DNA of 64,000 nt from Vibrio sp. Of7-15 (GCF_022347565.1 NZ_JAKRGH010000003.1:186001-250000), one strand, 5' to 3'; shown: positions 44,560 to 53,689, counted from the stretch's first letter. Made by a program: numbers and translations. Notes: generated from the letters alone by a model not told the origin.

Positions 44560-44717
44560 TGGTTGCGATTGCGTCCGGCTTTGCGTCAGCAGTCGGTACA
44601 ACAGCCACCATTAAAACGGATATACGTTGGATTAAGCAATTAATCGATAAGTTAGAAGAGCGGGTAATGAAATTAGAAAAGAAAACTACGCAAAGCTGTC
44701 CAATTCCTTGGGGCTGA
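44538..44717 (+). CDS. Small phage protein, membrane helix plus coiled coil
   Basis: 59 aa: an N-terminal hydrophobic segment (LMVAIASGFASAVGTTATI) and a heptad-like tail (DIRWIKQLIDKLEERVMKLE). This resembles XhlA-type holin accessory proteins in layout. It overlaps the 3' end of the convergent regulator gene by 32 bp. Confidence 0.5.
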   Translation: MEIYQTLMVAIASGFASAVGTTATIKTDIRWIKQLIDKLEERVMKLEKKTTQSCPIPWG

Positions 44718-44964
44718 ACTCACGGCCTTCGGGGGTGATTAAAATCCCGCGCTCTTCATTAATTCGAAAACCTTGCCAACGGATGTCATTGGGCAAAAAG
44801 CCAATCGCTTTGATAATGAGCAGTTTTTCGGCCATCGGGTTGATGTCTATTTTTCCGGTCAGCCAACGTTTGACGGTGATGGGTTCGACGTGAAAATATT
44901 CCGCGCCTTGGCTGTAAGTTTCAAATTCTTGCCAATACAACTGGCGGAAGGCGTCTAGTAGCAT
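44686..44964 (-). CDS. DUF3653-like phage regulator
   Basis: 92 aa: MLLDAFRQLYWQEFETYSQG, then a helix-turn-helix-like segment EYFHVEPITVKRWLTGKIDI and the block RWQGFRINEERGILITPEG. This matches the DUF3653 pattern found in Vibrio and Shewanella phage elements, where it often sits in the repressor position. It points leftward, away from a truncated + strand region. Intact by length; whether expressed is unknown. Confidence 0.65.
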   Translation of the reverse strand: MLLDAFRQLYWQEFETYSQGAEYFHVEPITVKRWLTGKIDINPMAEKLLIIKAIGFLPNDIRWQGFRINEERGILITPEGREFSPKELDSFA

Positions 44965-45224
44965 GTGATAAACCTCACGAATCGTTTTTTATTTTGATGG
45001 TTTTTTTCGATGGGTAAATCGGGGGTTAATCGATGAAAGCGATTAAGTGGCGTGTTAAGACATAATGGCAGAAATCCGCCCAATTTACTGGACACATAGG
45101 TACAGCTAATTGAAATGGAGATAAATACTAATAAAGATGGATAACTGATTGATGCTGGTAGGAAAAATGTCTGAGCTTTTGCAATGTCGATTCTGACATC
45201 CCATATGTTACAATAACTTACCAA
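44965..45224. other. Right end of the phage remnant, no intact gene
   Basis: Between the DUF3653-like gene and dif. Very short + strand frames (MKAIKWRVKT at about 45032 and MAEIRPIYWTHRYS at about 45065) look like starts of a lost replication module. GC drops back to the chromosomal level from about 45110. Confidence 0.4.
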
Positions 45225-45252
45225 AGTGCGTATTATGTATATTATGTTAAAT
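45225..45252. other. dif: dif site (XerC/XerD chromosome dimer resolution)
   Basis: 28 bp made of AGTGCGTATTA (XerC arm), TGTATA (central region) and TTATGTTAAAT (XerD arm). The XerD arm is identical to that of the E. coli and Vibrio cholerae chromosome I sites as I recall them, and the whole differs from those by two or three bases. Chromosome dimers are resolved here. It lies between two matS sites and 3.6 kb from matP, so the position is consistent with the terminus of the main chromosome. Confidence 0.92.
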
Positions 45253-45463
45253 TAAGTTTAGAGGTATATAAATTAGGTCTATCTCTTTGTGGGCTCTTAT
45301 GATATGGCACTCACCCACTCCATATCTAGAGAATATTTTAAAGAACCTATTCAATTTAACCATAATCTGTATTTACCATAAAATAGCTAATAAACACTGT
45401 ATTTAAGAATCTCTCAACTGAGTTGATCGAATCTTAAATACTTTGTCATTAGCTTAAATCTTA
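45253..45463. other. Intergenic region right of dif
   Basis: AT-rich with no gene. It contains the inverted repeat at 45399-45441, which lies just beyond the stop of the histidine kinase gene. Confidence 0.4.
45399..45441 (-). terminator. Long inverted repeat after the histidine kinase gene
   Basis: GTATTTAAGA (45399-45408) pairs with TCTTAAATAC (45432-45441) and CAACT with AGTTG inside. It may terminate the kinase transcript, though the U tract is weak. Confidence 0.45.
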
Positions 45464-47539
45464 TTATGAATCAGACATTCTCGGATACTGATTTAACATT
45501 AGATTTATTTCTTTTGCTCTTACAGGCTTAGATAAAAAATTATCCATTCCTGATTCTAAGCAACGTTCTTTATCTGTCGCCATTGCATGAGCTGTTAATG
45601 CTATGATTGGTAACTCGATTCCTTGTTTTCTGATTTCTTTCGTAGCTGCTAAACCATCCATTACTGGCATTGAAACATCCATAAAAACAACATCAAATAC
45701 ATCATGTTTTCTCTTCAACATTTCAAAAGCTTCTTTACCATTGTTAACGATTGTCACTGTATGGTTCAGCTTTTCTAAAATCAGTTTTATGACCATTTGG
45801 TTTGCAACACTGTCTTCAGCGACAAGAATTGAAAGCTGCTGTTTGTTGGAAATGATTAAGTGCTGATCTTTCAGTTGAACTGGCGTTGTGCTTTTGGTTA
45901 TTGGTAAATCAACATAGAAACAGCTGCCATATTGCAATTTACTGGAAACACGAATGTCTCCTCCCATCATATCTACTAAGCGTTTGCTGATTGCTAACCC
46001 AAGCCCAGTGCCTCCAAAACGTCTTGTTATTGTATTGTCAGCTTGCACGAATGGTTTAAACAACTGTTGCTGAGATTCTTGGCCTATTCCGATCCCTGTA
46101 TCTCTAACTGTTATGTTTAATAGTTGACCATCGGTTGAAACGCGAACATCAATTTTCCCTTTTTCAGTAAATTTGATTGCATTTCCAACAAGATTAAACA
46201 GTATTTGAGAGAATCTGGTTGCATCGCACCAAATATTTTTCGGTATGTCGGGTGAAATATCGACAATCAAAGGTAGGTTTTTAGCAATAGCTTGTTCTTG
46301 GAAGTGATTTATCACAAGTGTGACAGTGTCACCCACATTCATGTTTTGCTTATACAATTCAAAGTTACCAGATTCTATCTTAGATATATCCAATACATCA
46401 CTGATAATAGTAAGTAACAATTGAGCAGATTGATCCATTTGAGTAAGCCACTGTTCTTGTTCTTTATCGAGATCAGAATCTTGTAGTGCATCCATCATTC
46501 CTAGTACTGCGTTTAATGGTGTTCTGATTTCATGGCTCATCATCGCTAAGAATTGCGATTTTGCATCATTAGCATTTTCGGCATCTTTTCGTGCATTTTG
46601 TAGTTCAAATAGGTGCTTTTTACGGGTACTTATGTTTTTTGCTGTTCCACGATAACCGATAATATTGCCTTTTTTATCGTAATATGGACAACCACTAATA
46701 CTTAACCATAAATCACTATTTCGATCTGCTATCCATTCAAGCTCTTCAAACTCCGCTCTTTCAGACATGGCTTTTTTAATTTGATCGACAACGTCCTCAT
46801 TATTGATTAACTCTAAAAGGTTGTTTGTGGTAATGGTTTTTTGAGCAATACTGGTATCAGATAGATAAGTAAAATTGAAGCTGTTATCTGTTTCCCAAAA
46901 CCAATCCCCCACGGTTCGGGCAAAATCTTGGAAGCGTTGTTTGTTGTTATGAAGTTCTTTGGTGCGTACTGCCACTAATGATTGAAGCCGTTCTCTGTAA
47001 TCAATATCAACAACGGCTCGTTCTACTAACGGTAAGAAGCGTAGCATCGTATCTTTACATGATGGTGAAAATTGCCCTTCATTAGGACTTAGCAATAAAA
47101 TGAGTGCATCGTTCGAGTTTACATTCATTCCTGTTAGCATTACTGAACGAGTGTATTGATGCAGAGTATGTTCAAGAAAGGTAAATTCTTCGACCTGGCT
47201 CGGATCAAATAAAATAATACACTCACCAGTTAAGCCTCGCTCAAATGTAGAGAATGCTGGCCATGTTGTATTATCAAAGATGGAGAATGTAGATACGAGG
47301 ACTTTAAAATTAAAATTTTCATCACTTCTTGTTAAGACGACAGCTTCATCAAAACTAATGTAGGAGCGCAATACATTTAGTAAGCCATTGAAAATTTGTT
47401 GTTTATTTTTAGCGCTAGACATTGCAGTAAGTGAAGCAAGTATAGCGCTGTTTTCATCACGAAGTTTTTGCTCCCTCTCCTGGCTTCTTAGTAGTTCAAC
47501 TAGCGTCTCTTGAAGCTGCTCTGATTCAAAATGGTCCAT
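45464..47539 (-). CDS. Hybrid sensor histidine kinase (NosP/FIST-associated)
   Basis: 691 aa, no obvious membrane helix, so cytoplasmic. Order: N-terminal coiled coil and a GAF-like sensor region (about residues 1-190), a PAS domain (about 200-320), HisKA with the phosphorylated His in MMSHEIRTPLN (about 335), HATPase_c with DTGIGIG and GGTGLGLAISKRL, and a C-terminal receiver domain with the aspartate in VVFMDVSMPVMDG (about 618). The gene follows the FIST gene by 11 bp. Such pairs (NosP with NahK in Pseudomonas, NosP with a kinase in V. cholerae) respond to nitric oxide; this role here is inference. The matS site at 46320 lies in its coding sequence. Confidence 0.88.
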   Translation of the reverse strand: MDHFESEQLQETLVELLRSQEREQKLRDENSAILASLTAMSSAKNKQQIFNGLLNVLRSYISFDEAVVLTRSDENFNFKVLVSTFSIFDNTTWPAFSTFERGLTGECIILFDPSQVEEFTFLEHTLHQYTRSVMLTGMNVNSNDALILLLSPNEGQFSPSCKDTMLRFLPLVERAVVDIDYRERLQSLVAVRTKELHNNKQRFQDFARTVGDWFWETDNSFNFTYLSDTSIAQKTITTNNLLELINNEDVVDQIKKAMSERAEFEELEWIADRNSDLWLSISGCPYYDKKGNIIGYRGTAKNISTRKKHLFELQNARKDAENANDAKSQFLAMMSHEIRTPLNAVLGMMDALQDSDLDKEQEQWLTQMDQSAQLLLTIISDVLDISKIESGNFELYKQNMNVGDTVTLVINHFQEQAIAKNLPLIVDISPDIPKNIWCDATRFSQILFNLVGNAIKFTEKGKIDVRVSTDGQLLNITVRDTGIGIGQESQQQLFKPFVQADNTITRRFGGTGLGLAISKRLVDMMGGDIRVSSKLQYGSCFYVDLPITKSTTPVQLKDQHLIISNKQQLSILVAEDSVANQMVIKLILEKLNHTVTIVNNGKEAFEMLKRKHDVFDVVFMDVSMPVMDGLAATKEIRKQGIELPIIALTAHAMATDKERCLESGMDNFLSKPVRAKEINLMLNQYPRMSDS
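46320..46332. other. matS site (right)
   Basis: GTGACAGTGTCAC, a perfect match to GTGACRNYGTCAC, 1.1 kb right of dif within the histidine kinase gene. Confidence 0.85.
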
Positions 47540-47550
47540 AATACAAAATC

Positions 47551-48738
47551 CTAACTTCGGTGAAACAGCACAGTAGAGATCATAAGGTTCCCATGAGCAT
47601 TTTCGCCACCTATAAATTTCCCTTGTTCACCAAAAGTAAAAGGACAGACATATGGCTGCTCATGCATCGCTTGATTAACATGCAGCCGAACACTGTCCAT
47701 ATCATCAACTATGTGAGCCATACACCCTGCACAATAAACATTCAAACCACCAATTGGATCTAATTGACCTCGTGAGGTGTCTATTGCTGAATCAATGACT
47801 CGTCCTGCTCTGGTTATCAATCTTTTTCGTGTTCCTGTCATTAAGTATATTTCCTCACCAGAAGTTATGGTGGAAAATAATAGTAATCCGCCCCGCTCTG
47901 TTACCTTGGCCGGGTGTGTAAGTTTATAGTATGGGGATTCATATAAATAGCCAGCAATACGACCAAACGGAAATAGATTGCTTTGGGTTAAAATATTGAC
48001 ATTATCTGACATATTTTCATTTAAATTCAGTCCAGTCCACTGTTGGTAAACTTGTGCTGCGGGTTGCCCATTAATTTCAATGAGCTCTCTACCGTCAACC
48101 TTAGTTGCAACTCCTCTTTTACCTGTGGATATATACCCTGAGTGAAATGAATATGAGATCTGACATGAAGGATAATAAACTGAAATAGAGACACCATTTT
48201 TACAGCTGCCACGTTGAGTGATGATTTGCCAATTATTCATGATATGGTTATCGGCTGCGCTTCCACCGACAATAGGCACGCCTTTAAGTTCAGCTTCAAT
48301 AGCTTGGAGGACTTCTTCTTCAGAACCTGGTGTGGTGTGTAAGATAAGAAGTTCAGGTAACTCACCAAATCGACCTGTATCTTTAATCGCATGAAATAAT
48401 GCGCTTTTAGTTGCTTCGTGAACAGGTAGCTGGTCAAAACTTGCTAGCCCTGTCCCATAGGCACCATTTTTAGTATCAAAAAGTGCCCAAACACTTATTG
48501 CAGGGCTAGAAAAAAAACCTTTATCTGTCATGATTCCTTGGCACGACGAGCAACCGTGAATCTTTGCTTTAGGATAACATTCACGGAGAAGACGGATAAC
48601 TTGGTCTCCATCATGTTCCTCGGTGAAATAACACAAGATAATAGATGGAGAAAGATTTTGTGTTGGAAAGCTCTTACAGATCTCATCTATGGCATTTTTA
48701 GTATCGATGTCTTGCGCGCTACTCGTTATAATTTTCAT
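47551..48738 (-). CDS. FIST-domain sensory protein (NosP-like)
   Basis: 395 aa with FIST_N and FIST_C domains, intact throughout. Visible features are the G-C-S-S-C-Q-G motif (KIHGCSSCQGIMT) in the N-terminal domain, VPIVGGSAADNH in the middle and the C-terminal GLNVYCAGCMAHI and PFTFGEQGKFIGG blocks. FIST proteins sense small ligands; NosP members bind haem and nitric oxide and control a co-transcribed histidine kinase. The stop is 11 bp before the kinase start, which fits that partnership. Haem binding cannot be read from sequence alone. Confidence 0.85.
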   Translation of the reverse strand: MKIITSSAQDIDTKNAIDEICKSFPTQNLSPSIILCYFTEEHDGDQVIRLLRECYPKAKIHGCSSCQGIMTDKGFFSSPAISVWALFDTKNGAYGTGLASFDQLPVHEATKSALFHAIKDTGRFGELPELLILHTTPGSEEEVLQAIEAELKGVPIVGGSAADNHIMNNWQIITQRGSCKNGVSISVYYPSCQISYSFHSGYISTGKRGVATKVDGRELIEINGQPAAQVYQQWTGLNLNENMSDNVNILTQSNLFPFGRIAGYLYESPYYKLTHPAKVTERGGLLLFSTITSGEEIYLMTGTRKRLITRAGRVIDSAIDTSRGQLDPIGGLNVYCAGCMAHIVDDMDSVRLHVNQAMHEQPYVCPFTFGEQGKFIGGENAHGNLMISTVLFHRS

Positions 48739-48891
48739 TCGTCAGAATTATAAGCCTTTCATATGTATTCAAATAATCTCATTATATGGCTGTTTCTTGA
48801 AGGGAAATCCTTCTTAGATTAGTGCTTATTACTTAATATGACGATTTTTTTCATAATCTATATTTTTAATTTCGTTTTAAAGGATTAATTT

Positions 48892-49587
48892 TTGACAAAG
48901 GTAATTGTTATCACTGGTGCGACAAAAGGTCTTGGAAAAAAGATTGGATGTTACTTAGCGAAACAACAACACTTAGTATTTGCATTAGATCCCAATGAGT
49001 CTGCAGGCTTTGAACTGGCCGATTTTGAACCTCGAATTCGTTTCATAAAAGCAAACCTTTCGAATGAACCTGACCTCATTGGAGCCTTCGAATCAATCAC
49101 TCAGCAATTTGGTCGTATCGATACTATTATAAATAATAACTATGAAATTAACTGTAAGCAGCCTCATATTTCAGAACAAGACACTGCTCTTTGGGGAGAA
49201 GATATCAAAAGAAACTTTACAGAACCAATGTTGGTAGTTAAGCAAGCTTATTCATATTTAAAAGAGAGCAATGGTTCTGTAATTAACTGCGCTAGTTTTG
49301 ATAATTGTGAAAGTTTATCTGCTCAATTTTCTCTAGCAGGAATATCTGCATTTACAGAATCATTAGCAGTGAGCTTAAAGCCAGAAGTGAGAGTAAATTG
49401 TATCGCTTCTTCGTACAGTAATCGATGTGGTAATGAGAAAAATAGTTTACACAATGAATTTCAAAGTGTTGTTAATAAAGAAAAAAATTACAACATAGAT
49501 GAGTTTATTCATTTAGTTGAGTTTTTAATAAGCCCTAAAGCGAACACTTTAACAGGGCAAGAATTTTGGGTGGGTGGAAAAGTTTAA
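48892..49587 (+). CDS. Short-chain dehydrogenase/reductase homologue, catalytically degenerate
   Basis: 231 aa with a Rossmann fold: the cofactor motif TGATKGLGK near residue 8 and an NNNYE sequence in place of the usual NNAG. The expected catalytic Tyr-x-x-x-Lys is missing: the aligned segment reads QFSLAGISAF, so Tyr is Phe and Lys is Gly. The active-site serine region (VINCASF) remains. The start is a TTG with a good AAAGGA site seven bases upstream. It may bind a nucleotide or act as a regulator, which is speculation. Unlinked to neighbours by strand. Confidence 0.8.
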   Translation: MTKVIVITGATKGLGKKIGCYLAKQQHLVFALDPNESAGFELADFEPRIRFIKANLSNEPDLIGAFESITQQFGRIDTIINNNYEINCKQPHISEQDTALWGEDIKRNFTEPMLVVKQAYSYLKESNGSVINCASFDNCESLSAQFSLAGISAFTESLAVSLKPEVRVNCIASSYSNRCGNEKNSLHNEFQSVVNKEKNYNIDEFIHLVEFLISPKANTLTGQEFWVGGKV

Positions 49588-49667
49588 AATATATGTTATT
49601 AATGATAATAGGCCTGAATAAAACTTCAGGCCATAAAAGTATAACTAATGTAAGCTAACTGTATGTT

Positions 49668-50117
49668 TTATTGATCTTTAAATACAGTAAAATTAAACAT
49701 TTCATTTTTGTTATTCATCTTGATTTTTATCTGCCAAGTCATTTCAGAATGTGTGCAGGCTGGCACAAAAAACTCACCATTCCAACCAGTTGATGATTCA
49801 GAAAAAGTTACGGGAATCGACCCCATAAACATATCAACTCCTTCAACAGTCGCTAGAGGCTTTAACATCTCACCAGAAATTGTTAGCTCTAATGTTGAAT
49901 TCTCACTAAGAGGTCGACTGGAAAAATCAACGACGACCAATTTTTCTTCTAAGATAATTTCACATTTTTTCTGGGTTAAATCACATGATTTTACTGGGGG
50001 ATTAACCGATGATGTTGGCTCATAAGTTAATGTTCTCCATGTAAATGCGCTAATAAGCACCACCATTAAGAATATAATTTGTATTAATCTTGCGCGGGTT
50101 AGTTTTTCTGCTGCCAT
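49668..50117 (-). CDS. Hypothetical membrane-anchored protein next to the cco cluster
   Basis: 149 aa, one N-terminal membrane helix (LIQIIFLMVVLISAFTW) with a periplasmic part containing three cysteines (SCDLTQKKCEI and PACTHSE). Not recognised. It is divergent from ccoN, so a link to oxidase assembly or redox is possible but unproven. Confidence 0.65.
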   Translation of the reverse strand: MAAEKLTRARLIQIIFLMVVLISAFTWRTLTYEPTSSVNPPVKSCDLTQKKCEIILEEKLVVVDFSSRPLSENSTLELTISGEMLKPLATVEGVDMFMGSIPVTFSESSTGWNGEFFVPACTHSEMTWQIKIKMNNKNEMFNFTVFKDQ

Positions 50118-50390
50118 GAGTTACTCGTTTTCCGTGTTACAGAGTTCAAACTTTTCAAATAAATGTTGCTTAACCGTAACGACAGTGTGGCTACTGCTCT
50201 GTCATTCGATTGCCAACTACAGTATCATCTTGGCTGAAAATGCCACTTTTACAATAAAAGTGCAATGCAAGAGTTGGAACGGTTAAAACTTGTTCTATTT
50301 ACTTGCTGAGCAATTGGGTGGCATTGCGACAATTAAGTTCGCGCATAGAAAGTAGAGTGTAGTTGAACAATACAAGTGGAAGCATGCAAA

Positions 50391-51818
50391 ATGAGCCAAG
50401 AAAAGCAGCTTGAACAAAATTACAACTATACAGTCGTTCGACAATTCACCATGGTAACTATTCTATGGGGTATTGTTGGTATGTCTGTTGGTGTATTAAT
50501 TGCCGCTCAGTTGGTTTGGCCGCAACTAAACTTTGACACACCATGGCTGACGTATAGCCGTCTGCGTCCACTGCATACTAATGCAGTAATTTTCGCGTTC
50601 GGTACAAGTGCCCTGTTTGCAACGTCTTATTACGTTGTGCAGCGTACTTGTCAAACACGTCTGTTTGGTGGTCCGTTAGTTGCGTTCACCTTCTGGGGCT
50701 GGCAAGCCATTATCCTATCTGCAGCAATTACGTTGCCGCTGGGTATGACATCGGGTAAGGAATACGCAGAATTAGAGTGGCCAATCGATTTGGCGATCAC
50801 TGCGGTGTGGGTCGCGTATGCGATCGTATTCTTTGGAACCATGATTAAACGTAAAACTTCTCATATTTACGTTGCTAACTGGTTCTTCGGTGCCTTTATT
50901 ATTACGGTAGCAGTACTTCACATAGTGAACAGCTTAGCTATTCCTGTCTCTATGACTAAATCTTACTCGATTTACTCTGGTGCCGTGGATGCTATGGTTC
51001 AATGGTGGTACGGCCATAATGCGGTAGGTTTCCTACTTACAGCTGGTTTCTTGGGTATGATGTACTACTTCGTACCAAAACAAGCTGGACGTCCAGTATT
51101 CTCATACCGTTTATCTATTGTCCACTTCTGGGCTCTAGTTTCTCTTTATATCTGGGCTGGTCCTCACCACTTACATTACACTGCTCTACCTGACTGGACT
51201 CAGTCTCTTGGTATGGTGATGTCTTTGGTACTGTTTGCTCCATCTTGGGGTGGTATGATTAACGGTATCATGACCCTTTCTGGTGCATGGCATAAACTTC
51301 GTTACGACCCTATCCTACGTTTCCTAATCGTATCTCTGTCTTTCTACGGTATGTCTACCTTTGAAGGTCCTATGATGGCAATTAAAACGGTTAACGCATT
51401 ATCTCACTATACGGACTGGACTATCGGTCACGTACACTCTGGTGCGTTAGGCTGGGTTGCAATGGTATCTATCGGTTCTGTTTACCACTTAGTTCCTAAA
51501 CTATTTGGTCAAGAGCGTATGTACTCAATTGCTTTAATCAACGTTCACTTCTGGTTAGCAACGGTTGGTACTGTTCTTTACATCGTAGCAATGTGGATCT
51601 CTGGTGTAATGCAAGGCCTGATGTGGCGTGCGGTTAACTCTGATGGTACGTTAACATACAGCTTTGTTGAGTCATTAGAAGCATCTTACCCGTTCTACTT
51701 TGTACGTTTCCTAGGTGGTTTCATCTTCTTATCTGGTATGTTCTTAATGGCATACAACGCATATAAGACTGTGAGCGCTCCAAAGAACACATTAAAAGCC
51801 GTTGAGCAACCAGCATAA
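50391..51818 (+). CDS. ccoN: cbb3-type cytochrome c oxidase subunit I
   Basis: Catalytic haem-copper subunit of the high-affinity terminal oxidase, 475 aa from the ATG at 50391 ([14 protein letters not shown]). The haem and copper ligands are in the expected helices: [33 protein letters not shown] and [14 protein letters not shown]-type sequence ([14 protein letters not shown]). A dozen membrane segments are visible. A TTGCGA / TAGAAA pair (50324-50351, 16-bp spacer) could be the promoter. No clear FNR box was found in the upstream 270 bp, which is unusual for this operon. Confidence 0.97.
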   Translation: MSQEKQLEQNYNYTVVRQFTMVTILWGIVGMSVGVLIAAQLVWPQLNFDTPWLTYSRLRPLHTNAVIFAFGTSALFATSYYVVQRTCQTRLFGGPLVAFTFWGWQAIILSAAITLPLGMTSGKEYAELEWPIDLAITAVWVAYAIVFFGTMIKRKTSHIYVANWFFGAFIITVAVLHIVNSLAIPVSMTKSYSIYSGAVDAMVQWWYGHNAVGFLLTAGFLGMMYYFVPKQAGRPVFSYRLSIVHFWALVSLYIWAGPHHLHYTALPDWTQSLGMVMSLVLFAPSWGGMINGIMTLSGAWHKLRYDPILRFLIVSLSFYGMSTFEGPMMAIKTVNALSHYTDWTIGHVHSGALGWVAMVSIGSVYHLVPKLFGQERMYSIALINVHFWLATVGTVLYIVAMWISGVMQGLMWRAVNSDGTLTYSFVESLEASYPFYFVRFLGGFIFLSGMFLMAYNAYKTVSAPKNTLKAVEQPA

Positions 51819-51831
51819 GGAGGTCGCAAAA

Positions 51832-52443
51832 ATGAGTACGAATCGTCATGAAATCGTAGAAAAAAATGTTGGCCTACTTGCTATTCTGATTGTATTTGCA
51901 ATTAGTTTAGGTGCCTTGGTTGAAATCACACCGCTTATTTTCCAAAAGCAAACAACTGAGCCAGTTGAAAACCTGCGCCCTTATACTGCTCTAGAGATGG
52001 AAGGCCGTGATATTTACATCCGTGAAGGCTGTACAGTATGTCACAGTCAGATGATCCGTCCGTTCCGTGCTGAAACTGAACGTTACGGTCACTACTCTGT
52101 TGCTGGCGAAAGTGTGTGGGAACACCCTTTCCTATGGGGTTCTAAGCGTACTGGTCCAGATCTAGCTCGTGTTGGTGAGCGTTATTCTGATGAATGGCAC
52201 CGTGTTCACTTGATTAACCCTCGTGACGTGGTTCCTGAGTCAAATATGCCTGGCTTCCCATGGTTGGAAGAAAACATGCTAGACGGTGAATTAACATCTA
52301 AGAAACTTGCCCTATTCCGTGAGTCTTACGGTGTACCTTACACTCAAGAACAAGTGGATAACGCTTCGAAAGAAGTTGAAGGCAAAACGGAGATGGATGC
52401 AATTATTGCCTATCTTCAGTCTCTTGGTCATGCGATGAAGTAA
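51832..52443 (+). CDS. ccoO: cbb3-type cytochrome c oxidase subunit II
   Basis: Membrane-anchored monohaem cytochrome c, 203 aa. The haem motif CTVCH is in [18 protein letters not shown] and the axial Met in [12 protein letters not shown]. One N-terminal helix is present. An AAGGAGG site precedes the ATG at 51832, 13 bp after the ccoN stop. Confidence 0.97.
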   Translation: MSTNRHEIVEKNVGLLAILIVFAISLGALVEITPLIFQKQTTEPVENLRPYTALEMEGRDIYIREGCTVCHSQMIRPFRAETERYGHYSVAGESVWEHPFLWGSKRTGPDLARVGERYSDEWHRVHLINPRDVVPESNMPGFPWLEENMLDGELTSKKLALFRESYGVPYTQEQVDNASKEVEGKTEMDAIIAYLQSLGHAMK

Positions 52444-52452
52444 GGAGGTCCC

Positions 52453-52632
52453 ATGGACGTTGGAACCATACATAGCATTTGGACAGTAGTACTGTTCGTG
52501 AGCTTCATCGGTATCGTATTCTGGGCTTACAGTAAGCGCCGAAAAGCCTCTTTTGAAGAAGCGGCTAATTTGGTATTTGCTGACGAAGAACTCGATACTG
52601 CTACCCTAAAAAAAACAGGAGCTAGCAAGTAA
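52453..52632 (+). CDS. ccoQ: cbb3-type oxidase subunit CcoQ
   Basis: 59 aa: one membrane helix (IWTVVLFVSFIGIVFWAY) followed by SKRRKASFEEAANLVFADEE, the CcoQ/FixQ pattern. It stabilises the oxidase complex. It lies 9 bp after ccoO with an AAGGAGG site, and its stop overlaps the ccoP start (TAATG). Confidence 0.93.
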   Translation: MDVGTIHSIWTVVLFVSFIGIVFWAYSKRRKASFEEAANLVFADEELDTATLKKTGASK

Positions 52633-53612
52633 TGACTACATTCTGGAGTATCTGGATTACAGTAATTACCCTTGGTTCTCTCGCTGGTTGTGCTGCTCTA
52701 CTTATTTGGTGTAAAAAGAACAGCACGGGTATTGAAGAAGGCGAAGACATGGGGCACGAATACGATGGTATTCGTGAAATTAACAACCCGTTACCAAAAT
52801 GGTGGTCTTACTTATTTTGGGCAACACTAGTTTTTGCTATTGTTTACCTAATTTTGTACCCAGGTTTAGGTAACTTCAAAGGCGTATTAGGCTGGACAAG
52901 TTCTGATCAAACCGTTCGCTCTATGGAAGAGTCACGTGCTTCAATTGCACGCGCTCAACAAGAGCAACATCTTGATCAGTTTGCAAAAGAACTTAACGAT
53001 GCTGAAAACGTTTTTGGTGAAACATTCAAAAGGCTAGCTTATGAAGCAAATGGTTCGGATTTCCGTGCCATTACAGACATTGCAGCAGATGATGAAGCAA
53101 TAAAGGTTGGTCAACGTTTATTTCTTCAAAACTGTTCTCAATGTCACGGCTCTGATGCTCGTGGTATGAAAGGCTTCCCTAACCTAACCGACAAGGCTTG
53201 GTTATATGGTGGTGAGCCAGAAGCAATCAAAACAACCATCATGAATGGTCGTATTGGTAACATGCCAGCATGGGGGGATGCATTAGGTAAAGAAGGTGTT
53301 GACGAAGTAGTAAGCTACACGTTGAGCCTTTCTGGTCGTAGTGTGAATGCGAAAGAAGCAGCCGCAGGTAAACAGCGTTTTGTTGTTTGTGCTGCGTGTC
53401 ACGGTACAGATGGTAAAGGTAACCCAGCATTTGGTGCACCTGACCTAACTGACAGAGATTGGTTATTTGGCGATTCTCGTGCAGATGTAACAGAAACTGT
53501 TATGCATGGTCGTCAAGGTGTAATGCCTGCTTGGAAAGACATACTAGGTGAAGAGAAAGTTCAACTTCTCTCAGCTTACGTATGGAGCCTAAGTAACTCT
53601 GACAGCAAATAA
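52632..53612 (+). CDS. ccoP: cbb3-type cytochrome c oxidase subunit III (dihaem)
   Basis: 326 aa with two N-terminal membrane helices and two c-type haem motifs, CSQCH (NCSQCHGSDARG) and CAACH (VCAACHGTDGKG), each followed by a Met ligand region (MNGRIGNMPAW and MHGRQGVMPAW). It carries electrons to CcoN. The FixP-type N-terminus (EEGEDMGHEYDGIREINNP) is conserved. Confidence 0.97.
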   Translation: MTTFWSIWITVITLGSLAGCAALLIWCKKNSTGIEEGEDMGHEYDGIREINNPLPKWWSYLFWATLVFAIVYLILYPGLGNFKGVLGWTSSDQTVRSMEESRASIARAQQEQHLDQFAKELNDAENVFGETFKRLAYEANGSDFRAITDIAADDEAIKVGQRLFLQNCSQCHGSDARGMKGFPNLTDKAWLYGGEPEAIKTTIMNGRIGNMPAWGDALGKEGVDEVVSYTLSLSGRSVNAKEAAAGKQRFVVCAACHGTDGKGNPAFGAPDLTDRDWLFGDSRADVTETVMHGRQGVMPAWKDILGEEKVQLLSAYVWSLSNSDSK

Positions 53613-53632
53613 AAATACTAATAAATAATCAC

Positions 53633-53664
53633 AAAGCCCCTGTATTCCAGGGGCTTTTTTTCCA
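53633..53664 (+). terminator. Terminator between ccoP and ccoH
   Basis: AAAGCCCCTG / CAGGGGCTTT with a TATTC loop and a T tract. It may lower expression of the assembly genes relative to ccoNOQP. Confidence 0.88.
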
Positions 53665-53689
53665 AGAAAATTTCATTGAGAGTAGTTAT

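Noticed and set aside
44965-45224. Replication-initiator gene of the phage remnant
   Set aside because: Only very short frames remain and no replication-protein motif was recognised.
50118-50390. FNR or ArcA box upstream of ccoN
   Set aside because: No sequence fits TTGAT-N4-ATCAA even with two mismatches at correct spacing.
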